Shown: positions 19,815 through 29,859 of the stretch, one piece after another | Layout: every line of letters starts with the position of its first letter | Position numbering within the stretch: position 1 is the first letter of the stretch | Origin: Variovorax sp. | GTDB taxonomy: Bacteria; Pseudomonadota; Gammaproteobacteria; Burkholderiales; Burkholderiaceae_C | Direction of reading: 5' to 3' | Length of the DNA stretch: 64,000 nucleotides | Assembly (NCBI GenBank): GCA_017744285.1 | Contig: JAGIBP010000001.1 | Span: 1 to 64,000, forward strand | Program-made: the position numbers and the translations under genes | Notes under the pieces: model-generated | The model's input: only the letters and a program-made list of their open reading frames with translations | Databases searched by the model: none | Told to the model about the DNA's origin: nothing

Positions 19815-20395
19815 CGGGCTTCGCGCCTCGCCCATTCGCCTGCCGCAGCGCCGCGCGGCAGCATGCGCACGAGCGTGTTGTCGCGGGTGACGTAGTGATG
19901 CATCAAGGCCGCCAGCGCATGGGCGCCGATCAGGAAATAGCCCGCCGTCGCGAGGGTTTCGTGCACCTCCTTCAGCTGGTGGGCCAGCGACTGGTCGGCC
20001 CCGACGAGCGACGGGACCGGCAGCCCGAACAGCACGATCGGCTTGCCGTCCGCGCTCAGGGTCAGCCAGCCCAGGATCGGCGTCGCGAGCATGAACACAT
20101 ACAGCGCGTAGTGCAGGAGGCTCGCGAGCTTGTCCTGCCAGCCGGGCATCGGCGGCAGGATCGGGGGCGCGGCGCCCGCGCTCCAGCGCGCGCCGATGCG
20201 CACCAGCACCACGACGAGCACGACCAGGCCCAGCAGGAAATGCAGGGCCTTCATGTTCGTGCGCATGTCGCTTCCCTTCGGGGCGAGCCCGCGCAGCTCC
20301 ATGGCGGCGTAAACGGCAATGAGCAGCACGAGCGTGAGCCAGTGCAGGGCGACGAGCGCCGTGCTGTAGCGATGTCCAGAATTTCGCAGTTCCAA
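19811..20395 (-). CDS. Cytochrome b561 (CybB-like)
   Basis: A 194-residue four-helix dihaem membrane cytochrome. Haem-ligand histidines lie in LHWLT (helix 1), KALHFLLG (helix 2), KEVHETLAT and GAHALAALMHHY. CybB-type proteins move electrons from quinol or superoxide. It heads a two-gene operon with the VIT transporter; a shared role in iron redox handling is inference. Confidence 0.88.
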   Translation of the reverse strand: MELRNSGHRYSTALVALHWLTLVLLIAVYAAMELRGLAPKGSDMRTNMKALHFLLGLVVLVVVLVRIGARWSAGAAPPILPPMPGWQDKLASLLHYALYVFMLATPILGWLTLSADGKPIVLFGLPVPSLVGADQSLAHQLKEVHETLATAGYFLIGAHALAALMHHYVTRDNTLVRMLPRGAAAGEWARREAR

Positions 20396-20492
20396 GGTTT
20401 TCTCCCTTCAATCACCTGAGCCTCGAATGTGGGGCTCTATTCTGAAGGGTGTATGAAGCTCGGCGAGCCGCTCATTGACGACCGTCAAGCGC

Positions 20493-20897
20493 TCAGGCCG
20501 CCTCGCCCGGCAGGCACAGGTCTGCCCGCACCCGGCGCACCCGGTGATCGACGTAGTACCCGCCGTACTCCGTGTAGCGCAGGGCCAGCAGGCCGCACTG
20601 GCGGCAGCGGAAGACATCGCACCGGTTGAAGGGAAAGTAGTTCACCGCGATCGGCGCATCCGGCGAGTCGTAGCGGGTGCCGCGCGGATGGAACTCCTCG
20701 AAGGTCGGCTCGTCCACCGACGGGTCGCGCAAGGTGCCCAGGCGCTCCATGAGCGCGGCCGGCCAGCGCTCCTCCGCGATGCTTTCCCAGCCGGCGGCGG
20801 ACCTCAGGCGGCAGGCACAGTCGGCGGCCGGCGCGGCCGGCTCCGCGGCCTCGGCCAGTTGCTTGAGTTCCGCGGCGTCGATTTGTCTGGTGGTCAT
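20493..20897 (-). CDS. Conserved hypothetical protein with CxxC motif
   Basis: A 134-residue soluble protein. The C-terminal half has NRCDVFRCRQCGLLALRYTEYGGYYVDHRVRRV (given here by its ends: NRCDVFRC, CGLLALRY, YYVDHRVR), suggesting a metal or disulfide site with CRQC. I recognise no domain with a known function. The ATG at 20897 is taken because an upstream extension is arginine-rich. It is a single gene between cytochrome b561 and katG. Confidence 0.65.
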   Translation of the reverse strand: MTTRQIDAAELKQLAEAAEPAAPAADCACRLRSAAGWESIAEERWPAALMERLGTLRDPSVDEPTFEEFHPRGTRYDSPDAPIAVNYFPFNRCDVFRCRQCGLLALRYTEYGGYYVDHRVRRVRADLCLPGEAA

Positions 20898-20957
20898 GGC
20901 GCCGAGCATGCCAGCTTCGGGCGCCCGTCTCGCGCGCGGGGGCACTCGCGAACGGAA

Positions 20958-20992
20958 ATCGGGCAGGCCGGAGATGAACCGGCCTGCCCGAT
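20958..20992 (-). terminator. Hairpin terminator after katG
   Basis: Perfect 14-bp inverted repeat (ATCGGGCAGGCCGG and its complement) around a 7-base loop, 17 bp past the katG stop. No long T-tract follows. Confidence 0.65.
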
Positions 20993-21008
20993 CAGCGTGC
21001 CCGAGGCG

Positions 21009-23276
<2,268 letters not shown>

Positions 23277-23336
23277 CTAGCGAGGGAAGGAAAGGGCATT
23301 CTGTGTCAGAAGTTTCCCGCAGGCGACCAAAAACGC

Positions 23337-23351
23337 CTATCAGAGTGATAG
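23337..23351 (-). promoter_or_regulatory. Candidate OxyR half-site upstream of katG
   Basis: CTATCAGAGTGATAG: CTAT-N7-ATAG is the inner pair of quarter-sites of the OxyR consensus. The outer quarter-sites match poorly. Position 79-93 bp before the katG ATG is suitable for activation. Confidence 0.45.
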
Positions 23352-23503
23352 CGAGTGTTGGCGCTGCGTAAACGGCGCCGCCTCGTCGAACGGGCCAGTC
23401 GATACCGGCGGTTACAACCTCGCGAAGGCGGGAGACGGGTCGGTCCGTGAAGGGCCCGCGCGACGCCGGGCACGACCGGCCAGCGCGCCGGGGGCGCGAG
23501 CCC

Positions 23504-24250
23504 TCAGGGCGTCTCGACCTTCGGGATGAGGATGTAGCCCGCTCCCCGCACCGACTTGATGATCCGGGGGCTCGCCGGATCCACTTCGAGCTTGCGGCGC
23601 AGCCGCCCGATCTGGACGTCGATGGTCCGATCGAAGGGGCCGGCCTCGCGGCCGCGGGTGGACTCGAGGAGGAAGTCGCGGGTCAACACGCGGTTGGGAT
23701 GGGTGGCCAGCACGCTCAGTATCTCGAACTCGCCGGTCGTGAGCGAGACCTCGATGCCGCTGGGGTCGAGCAAGCGCCGGGCCGCCATGTCCAGTTCCCA
23801 CTGCGCGAATCGCAGCACCTGCCCACTCGCCGCAGGCTTGGCAGGGACGGCGGGCGGGGCAATCGGCAATGCCGGCGCCGTGCGCCGCAGAACGGCCTTG
23901 ATGCGCGCCAGCAACTCGCGAAGGTCGAAAGGCTTGGTCACATAGTCGTCGGCGCCCACCTCCAGACCCACCACCTTGTCCACCGCATCGCCGCGCCCCG
24001 TGACGATGATGAGGCCGCAGCGCCAGTGCTCCCGAACGGCCCGCGCGATGGAGAACCCGTCTTCCCCCGGCAGGCCGAGATCGAGCAGCAGCAGCGCGGG
24101 CGCATCGCGTTCCATCAGGCCCATGAGCTCCGCACCCGAATGCAGGGCGCTCACGCGAAAGCCCTGCGCACTCAGGTAGACGGTCAGCAGCTGGGTGATC
24201 TCCGTCTCGTCGTCCAGAACGGCGAGATGCGGAGCTGCAACGATGTTCAC
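23504..24250 (-). CDS. OmpR-family response regulator (orphan)
   Basis: A 248-residue two-component regulator. The receiver domain has the acidic pocket LDDE, phospho-acceptor Asp57 (LLLLDLGLPGEDG) and TKPFD lysine; the C-terminus is a winged helix ending SVRGAGYILIP. A 30-residue Ala/Pro linker (APALPIAPPAVPAKPAASG) joins them and is longer than usual. No histidine kinase gene is adjacent. It lies 57 bp downstream of the DksA-like gene and is probably cotranscribed with it. Confidence 0.92.
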   Translation of the reverse strand: MNIVAAPHLAVLDDETEITQLLTVYLSAQGFRVSALHSGAELMGLMERDAPALLLLDLGLPGEDGFSIARAVREHWRCGLIIVTGRGDAVDKVVGLEVGADDYVTKPFDLRELLARIKAVLRRTAPALPIAPPAVPAKPAASGQVLRFAQWELDMAARRLLDPSGIEVSLTTGEFEILSVLATHPNRVLTRDFLLESTRGREAGPFDRTIDVQIGRLRRKLEVDPASPRIIKSVRGAGYILIPKVETP

Positions 24251-24307
24251 ACAGCCATCGTAATGGCACCTCTTTCCCGCATCAATCGCCCCGCGTTCAG
24301 CCTCGAT

Positions 24308-24688
24308 TCAGCTGCGACGCTTGCGCTCCCAAACCACCTGGCAAGCGTTGCAGCGCAGGGCGGTGGGGTAGGCCATGAGCCGCTCCCGAGGAATGTCCTC
24401 GCCGCAAGCAACGCACACGCCGTAGTCTTTCTTGGCCATCCGCTGCAACGATTCGTCGATTTCCCGCAAGCGCTGGCGATCGACGTCGATCTCGGCAAAG
24501 CGCAGGTCCTCGCTTCGCTCCTCCTCGGCATCCTCCACGTTGTTGTGGACCTCGTGCTCGTACGAGACCCGCTCCTGGAGCGCATCCGTCGGATCGCTGC
24601 GCTGGCGCAGCTCGTCGAGCGTGCGCTGCTTCATCGCTTCGAGCTGCCTGCTCAGCTGCTTGCGGTCTTCGGATGTCAGTCGTGCCAT
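24308..24688 (-). CDS. DksA/TraR-family zinc-finger protein
   Basis: A 126-residue DksA-like protein expected to enter the RNA polymerase secondary channel. A long N-terminal coiled coil precedes a four-cysteine zinc finger (Cys92, Cys95, Cys113, Cys116; CVACGEDIP and CNAC). Acidic residues Asp32 and Asp35 (DPTDA) sit where the DksA tip aspartates are found. It is shorter than housekeeping DksA (about 150), so an accessory paralogue is likely. An Fnr-type box precedes it. Confidence 0.88.
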   Translation of the reverse strand: MARLTSEDRKQLSRQLEAMKQRTLDELRQRSDPTDALQERVSYEHEVHNNVEDAEEERSEDLRFAEIDVDRQRLREIDESLQRMAKKDYGVCVACGEDIPRERLMAYPTALRCNACQVVWERKRRS

Positions 24689-24751
24689 GGCCGTTCTCCG
24701 GGGGTGGGTCGTTCACGCGAGACCAATGTAGGGGCGATGGCGGCGCCGGGC

Positions 24752-24765
24752 TTGTCCTGGATCAA
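24752..24765 (-). promoter_or_regulatory. Fnr-type box before the DksA-like gene
   Basis: TTGTCCTGGATCAA matches TTGAT-N4-ATCAA at 8 of 10 positions. On the minus strand TACATT lies where the -10 should be if the box is centred at -41.5. Confidence 0.55.
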
Positions 24766-24768
24766 TTC

Positions 24769-25605
24769 TCACCCGCCGTGCCCGCGCTCCCGCGGGACGT
24801 TCGGGGCCACTGTCCAGGGTGCCCGGCGCGGCAGGGCGCTGTCGACGATGACCATGTAGCGTCCGGGATCGGCGACGGTTTCGCGGTCGTTCTTCAGGAC
24901 CCACGGCGGCGTCCCGTCGGCCGCCAGCAGTTCGTACCCGGCGTCCAGCACGCCATAGTGGTCCAGCAGTGTGTTCAAGGTGGCTGGAATGCGGACGCAG
25001 CCCTTGGACCGTGCGCTGCCCAGTCGCCCCTCCAGCGCATCCGGGTCCGTCGCGTGCATCTGCAGCCGCATGTCGATCGTCGCGCGATCGCCCCAGCCTT
25101 TGGGCACGCGCTGCCAGCCGAAGTCGTAGACGCGCATGCCCTTGCGCCCGTAGCCGCGGATGCCATTGCTGTTGAACGTGCCCTCGGCGCGAAAGTCAGG
25201 GTTGGACGGCGAATGCTCGAACACGCCCGCAGGCGTCTCGAAATGATCGAACGTGCCCGGTCGTCCGGTCGACACCGGGGAGGCGCCGATGAAGCGGTAC
25301 TCCCCGAACGCCGAGCGCCAGAACAACAGCGCCGCCTGCACCTTCGGATCGCGATCGACCACGAGCAGGTACTGCGCACTGGACAGGTCCGCATCCGCGC
25401 CGCGCAGCGCCCCCTCGGCGAGTGCCTGATAGCGCCGCACTTCGCCCTCGGGAACCGCGAGCGCGCGGTCCACCTCGCGGCGGTAGATTGCCGCCAGCTC
25501 CCGCGGAGAGGCCAAAGCCGCCGCCAGGGTCCGGGGCGGCACCGCGAGAAGAAGACAGAGCGCACCCGCGAGCGTCAGCCCCCACATTCGTCGGCTTCTT
25601 TTCAT
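24769..25605 (-). CDS. L,D-transpeptidase (YkuD domain), exported
   Basis: A 278-residue periplasmic enzyme predicted to form 3-3 cross-links or attach proteins to peptidoglycan. It has a signal peptide (MWGLTLAGALCLLLAVPPRTLAA) and the YkuD core with FDHFETPAGVFEHSP, GTFNSNGIRGYG, MHATD and the catalytic SKGCVRIP. The usual SHGC is SKGC, so the histidine beside the cysteine is changed. It lies 35 bp behind the mscS-type gene on the same strand, so osmotic channel and wall enzyme are probably cotranscribed. Confidence 0.85.
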   Translation of the reverse strand: MKRSRRMWGLTLAGALCLLLAVPPRTLAAALASPRELAAIYRREVDRALAVPEGEVRRYQALAEGALRGADADLSSAQYLLVVDRDPKVQAALLFWRSAFGEYRFIGASPVSTGRPGTFDHFETPAGVFEHSPSNPDFRAEGTFNSNGIRGYGRKGMRVYDFGWQRVPKGWGDRATIDMRLQMHATDPDALEGRLGSARSKGCVRIPATLNTLLDHYGVLDAGYELLAADGTPPWVLKNDRETVADPGRYMVIVDSALPRRAPWTVAPNVPRERGHGG

Positions 25606-25640
25606 AACGGCATGGGGTGGGGCACGTGGATACGAGGCGC

Positions 25641-27302
25641 CTATGCCCGCGACACTGCGGACACCGGTGACGCCGGGGCTGCATACCACTTCGCCTTCGG
25701 CACCACCACCGAATGCTCCGGCTGACCGAGGAAGTGAGGCGACATGATCTGTACGCCGTGCTCGTTGAAGGCATCCTGGATGCTCGCGTGCAGGGCCGAC
25801 AGGACGGGAATGCGGTCCGCCGGATTCTCGATGCTGGCGAACAGTTCGTACTCCACGTAGAAGTCCGACAGCGCGCGCTGATAGACATAGGGCACCGGCG
25901 TCGCGCGGACCCCGATGGTCTTGCACGCCGCTTCGATCAGCAGAGCGTGCACCTGGCGCCACGGCACGTCATAGCCGATGGTCACCTTGGTGCTCAGCAG
26001 CGTGCCTTGCGTGCCCGAGAGCTTGGAGTAGTTGTGGATGGGACTGGCGATGACCACCGAATTGGGGATCGTGATCTCGTCGTTGCGGACGTTGGTGATC
26101 TTCGTCGCGAGCGCGGACACCTCGATCACGACGCCCTGCACGCCGTTGATGTCGACAAAGTCGCCCTTGTGCAGGGAGCGCGAATAGACCACGACGAGGC
26201 CGCTCATGAGCTGCGTCACCAGTCCGGTCGACCCGAGCGTCACCATCAGGCCGAAGAGCACCGAGAGCCCCTTGAACACGTCGCTGCTGGCGCCCGGCAG
26301 GAACGGGTAGGCCACCGCGACGCCCACGCACCAGGCGAAGACGGTGAAGATGCGCCGGGTCGCGCTGACGGTGTCGGGATGAAACAGCGGCAGGCGCAGC
26401 CGTCCCTGCTGCAGCGCGTCGAAGAAGTAGCCGAGCAAGTCGACGATCGCGCGCGTGAAGGCAAGGACGATCAGGACCGTGGCCAGTCCCGGCAGGCTGT
26501 CCAGCACACCCTCGGCCAGCCAGGCGACTTTCGCCAGAAGCCAGTCGCCCAGGTCGTTCGCGATGGGCGCCGTGGCAACGAAACTCGCCAGCACGAAGTG
26601 CGCCCACGAATAGGTGAGCGCGAGCAGCACCAGCCATTGCAGCACCTGCAGGACGCCGACCACGAGCCTTGCGAGGAACTCGCGCCAGTCCACATAGGAA
26701 AAGCGGGCCGCCAGCACATCGCGTCTTCTTTCCATGCGCGCAACGATCCGGGTCATGCCGCGATGGGCCAGCCATACCACGCCGCAGAAAAGCAGCGTCG
26801 CGCCGATCGCCCGCAACAGGCCGTGAAGCAAGAGCGGCCTGCTGCGCATCTGCCCCCAGGCGGCATGGACCTCGTCGAGACGCGACCGCGTTTGCTCCAC
26901 GAGCGCATCGAGATCCTGCTTCGCTTCAGGGTCGACGTCGCCCTCCACCACCGAGAACAGCGGCAGGTCGCCCAGGAGGAACTGCACGCCGCGCGTCTCG
27001 CCGGCCTGGAACTGCACCGTGTTGATCGGAAGCGCGATCGCCTGGTCCGGCAGCGCCTGCAGCCGCTCGCGGGCGCGACGCACGCGCGCCTGGGGCGTCA
27101 CGCCGGCGATTCGCGCCCGCATCGTGACGATGTCGCGATTCAGAACGCGCAGCGTCGCCGCCTCGTCCGGCTGCACGGCGTCGGCGGCCGGACGCGCCGT
27201 CGAGGCTGCACGTTCCGCGGTTCCCGGGGCCCCGAAGGCCGCGGAACCCGCAAGCAGCCAGCCGACACAAACGATCGCCCACTTCCGAATGGTTCTGCGC
27301 AT
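25641..27302 (-). CDS. MscS-family mechanosensitive channel
   Basis: A 553-residue inner-membrane channel with a signal peptide, a periplasmic helical domain of about 150 residues, then several transmembrane helices and the MscS core: pore helix (LFGLMVTLGSTGLVTQLMSGLVVVYSR, in part), beta domain (GDFVDINGVQGVVIEVS; DEITIPNSVV) and C-terminal alpha-beta domain. It releases solutes under membrane tension. The promoter region is shared with the divergent sulP gene and holds a perfect Fnr box. Confidence 0.93.
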   Translation of the reverse strand: MRRTIRKWAIVCVGWLLAGSAAFGAPGTAERAASTARPAADAVQPDEAATLRVLNRDIVTMRARIAGVTPQARVRRARERLQALPDQAIALPINTVQFQAGETRGVQFLLGDLPLFSVVEGDVDPEAKQDLDALVEQTRSRLDEVHAAWGQMRSRPLLLHGLLRAIGATLLFCGVVWLAHRGMTRIVARMERRRDVLAARFSYVDWREFLARLVVGVLQVLQWLVLLALTYSWAHFVLASFVATAPIANDLGDWLLAKVAWLAEGVLDSLPGLATVLIVLAFTRAIVDLLGYFFDALQQGRLRLPLFHPDTVSATRRIFTVFAWCVGVAVAYPFLPGASSDVFKGLSVLFGLMVTLGSTGLVTQLMSGLVVVYSRSLHKGDFVDINGVQGVVIEVSALATKITNVRNDEITIPNSVVIASPIHNYSKLSGTQGTLLSTKVTIGYDVPWRQVHALLIEAACKTIGVRATPVPYVYQRALSDFYVEYELFASIENPADRIPVLSALHASIQDAFNEHGVQIMSPHFLGQPEHSVVVPKAKWYAAPASPVSAVSRA

Positions 27303-27350
27303 GGTTTCGTTCCGTATCGATCGATGCTAGGCGCGCGAACCTCGTGGCGA

Positions 27351-27364
27351 TTGATCTGGATCAA
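27351..27364. promoter_or_regulatory. Perfect Fnr box between divergent mscS-type and sulP genes
   Basis: TTGATCTGGATCAA, 10 of 10 consensus positions. With the box centred at -41.5 on either strand, TGCAAT falls at -10 for sulP and TAGCAT for the channel gene, so one site could serve both promoters. Confidence 0.75.
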
Positions 27365-27446
27365 GCCGCACCGGCGGCGGCGCGCTGCAATCGAGAAGCC
27401 TGATTCGCAAGGCTCGGAAGCGGCATCGTGAGACAGGAGCATCACC

Positions 27447-29225
27447 ATGAAGACCATTCCAAAGGGTCAGGCGCTCGCCGAGGCGCCGGGCCCTGGCATG
27501 CAGGATCTCGCCACACCGCCCCTCGAACCCGGAGCAACCGGACACAAGATCGGACGGCGGTACAGCGGCGATCTGTTCAGGGCGGATGCGGTCGCCGGCC
27601 TGACGGTCGCGGCCGTGGTGATTCCCAAATCGCTGGCGTACGCCACGGTCGCCGGGTTGCCGATTCAGGTGGGCCTGTACACGGCTTTCCTGCCGATGGT
27701 CATCTATGCCCTGCTCGGCTCCTCGCGCCCACTCAGCGTGAGCACCACCGCGACGCTGGCCATCCTGACGGCATCGGCTCTCGGGCGGGCCGTGCCCGAC
27801 GGCAATCCCGCTGCCTTGACCACTGCCGTCGCGACCTTGACGGCGCTCGTGGGGATCACGCTTCTACTGGCGGCGGTCCTCCGGCTCGGCTTCGTCGCCA
27901 ACTTCATCTCCGACCCGGTACTCACTGGCTTCAAGGCCGGGATCGCCGTTGTGATCGTGGTGGATCAGCTGCCCAAGCTCCTGGGCATTCACTTCGACAA
28001 GGGACCTTTTTTCCACAATGTCCATGAGATCCTGACCCACCTGCCTGACCTGTCGCTCGCCACCCTGGCGCTGGGCGCGGCCACGGTCTGCACGCTTCTC
28101 GTCATCGAGCACCTCTGGCCCAAGGCGCCCGCGCCTCTCATCGCGGTCGCCGCCGGCATCGCTGGCGTCGCCCTCTTCGGCTTGTCCTCGCATGGCGTCG
28201 GCGTGGTCGGCGACATTCCCAAGGGCCTGCCACGCCTGACCTTGCCTGACCGGGCACTCGTTCTCGAACTTTGGCCGGCGGCCGTCGGCATCGCGCTCAT
28301 GAGCTTCACCGAAACGGTCGCGGCCGGGCGGGCATTCGTTCGCGACGACGAGCCCATGCCTTCAGCCAACCGCGAACTGCTCGCCACCGGCGTCGCCAAC
28401 ATCGGCGGCGCGTTGCTCGGGGCCATGCCGGGAGGCGGAGGCACGTCACAGACGGCGGTCAATCGACTCGCGGGCGCGCGCACGCAAGTGGCGGAACTGA
28501 TCACCGCCGCCGCAACGCTTTGCACGATGCTGGTGCTGGCGCCATTCATCGCCCAGATGCCGCACGCCACCCTGGCCGCGGTGGTCATCGTGTATTCCGT
28601 CGGTCTGATCGATCCGGCCGAGTTTCGATCGATCCTGGCGATCCGCCGCACCGAGTTCGTGTGGGCCATTGCTGCCATGGTGGGTGTCGTCGTTCTTGGA
28701 ACGTTGCAGGGCATCGTGATCGCCATTGCCGTCTCCCTGCTGGCGCTCGCGCACCAGGTGTCGGACCCGACGCTGCATGTCATCGGCCGCAAGACCGGGA
28801 CCCGGGTGTTCCGCCCCGCGTCGCCGGAACATCCCGGCGACGATCAGATCGCGGGACTGTTGATCCTCCGGCCCGAAGGGCGCATCTTCTTCGCCAACGC
28901 GCAGCGCCTGGGTCACAAGATGATGGCCCTGGTCTCGGCGCGCGCCCCGCGCGTGGTCGTGCTCGACCTGCGCGCCGTGTTCGATCTCGAGTACACGGCG
29001 CTGAAGATGCTGACGGCAGCAGAGAAGAAGGCCCGCGCCGAAGGCCGCGAGATCTGGCTGGTCGGGCTGACGCCGGACGTCATGCGCCTGGTGCGGCGCT
29101 CCGCCCTGAACGACGCGCTGGGTCGGGAGCGGATGTTCGCCCGGCTGGAAGACGCCGTGGCGAAGTTCGAATCGACGCCACCCAGCACCCCCGCGCGCGT
29201 CAGCGAAGAAGCCTCATCGCCCTGA
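27447..29225 (+). CDS. SulP-family anion permease with STAS domain
   Basis: A 592-residue SLC26/SulP transporter. The membrane part begins DAVAGLTVAAVVIPKSLAYA and includes the family's VGLYTAFLPMVIYALLGSSR region; a cytoplasmic STAS domain closes the protein (LRPEGRIFFANAQRLGH; VVVLDLRAVFDLEYTALKML). Sulfate is the classic substrate, but bicarbonate or dicarboxylates are equally possible. AGGAG precedes the ATG. The 3' end overlaps the converging membrane-protein gene by 26 bp. Confidence 0.9.
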   Translation: MKTIPKGQALAEAPGPGMQDLATPPLEPGATGHKIGRRYSGDLFRADAVAGLTVAAVVIPKSLAYATVAGLPIQVGLYTAFLPMVIYALLGSSRPLSVSTTATLAILTASALGRAVPDGNPAALTTAVATLTALVGITLLLAAVLRLGFVANFISDPVLTGFKAGIAVVIVVDQLPKLLGIHFDKGPFFHNVHEILTHLPDLSLATLALGAATVCTLLVIEHLWPKAPAPLIAVAAGIAGVALFGLSSHGVGVVGDIPKGLPRLTLPDRALVLELWPAAVGIALMSFTETVAAGRAFVRDDEPMPSANRELLATGVANIGGALLGAMPGGGGTSQTAVNRLAGARTQVAELITAAATLCTMLVLAPFIAQMPHATLAAVVIVYSVGLIDPAEFRSILAIRRTEFVWAIAAMVGVVVLGTLQGIVIAIAVSLLALAHQVSDPTLHVIGRKTGTRVFRPASPEHPGDDQIAGLLILRPEGRIFFANAQRLGHKMMALVSARAPRVVVLDLRAVFDLEYTALKMLTAAEKKARAEGREIWLVGLTPDVMRLVRRSALNDALGRERMFARLEDAVAKFESTPPSTPARVSEEASSP

Positions 29226-29691
29226 GGGTGAGCGCGCGCGCCATGGCGTAGGGCAGGCAGATCAGCACTGGGCCCAGAACCACCGCGGCGCCCGGGTAGA
29301 CGCGGCCGTAGATCAGCAACTGCGCGATCACGTCGAACACGATGGACATGGAGACCAGGTCGCGCACAGCCGCCAGAGCGCTTCGCAGGAGCGCGTTGCG
29401 CTCACCCGATCCCGTGAGCAGCGCATACAGGAAAGGCGGGCGCCCCGCCTGGGCGTCGATCCTGCCGCCGCGAATCCCCAGAAAGATGGCCACGGCCGGT
29501 TGGAGGATGAAGCGCAGGCGCCCCGGCCCGGTCAGCCGTTGCGGCAGATCGTCCAGGAACTGATGAGAGAACAGGTAGATGCGCCCGGTCTCGAACGTGT
29601 CGACGACCGCGGACGGCAGCGCCGCCAGCAGCACCAGCCCGGCCACGACGGTGACGGCCGTGCTCAACGTGCTTCGGCTGAACTTCATCAT
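29200..29691 (-). CDS. Hypothetical membrane protein
   Basis: A 163-residue protein with about four hydrophobic segments (an N-terminal one near residues 12-30; ILQPAVAIFLGIRGG; SMSIVFDVIAQLLIYG; AVVLGPVLICLPYAMAR). I recognise no family with a known function. Two adjacent ATGs (29691, 29688) are possible starts. It faces the DUF2252 gene across a perfect Fnr box and its tail overlaps sulP. Confidence 0.7.
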   Translation of the reverse strand: MMKFSRSTLSTAVTVVAGLVLLAALPSAVVDTFETGRIYLFSHQFLDDLPQRLTGPGRLRFILQPAVAIFLGIRGGRIDAQAGRPPFLYALLTGSGERNALLRSALAAVRDLVSMSIVFDVIAQLLIYGRVYPGAAVVLGPVLICLPYAMARALTLRAMRLLR

Positions 29692-29788
29692 GCACCTCCA
29701 CCAGGGACCTCGATGCTGCGCATGATGGGTTGCACCGCGCGGCCCGGCTTGCGCCCGAGCAAGCTTTCATCCGCATGCCTTCCCCGGC

Positions 29789-29802
29789 TTGATTCAGATC
29801 AA
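29789..29802. promoter_or_regulatory. Perfect Fnr box before the DUF2252 gene
   Basis: TTGATTCAGATCAA, 10 of 10. TAACCT at 29824-29829 lies where the -10 is expected for a box at -41.5 driving the DUF2252 gene. The match to a minus-strand promoter is weaker. Confidence 0.7.
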
Positions 29803-29859
29803 CCGGCGCGTGACGTCAAGCCCTAACCTTCTTCGGCCGACGATCTCGAAGGAGTCGCA

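Noticed and set aside
24280-24295. Fnr half-site ATCAA before the orphan response regulator
   Set aside because: The left half does not match TTGAT; only one half-site is present.
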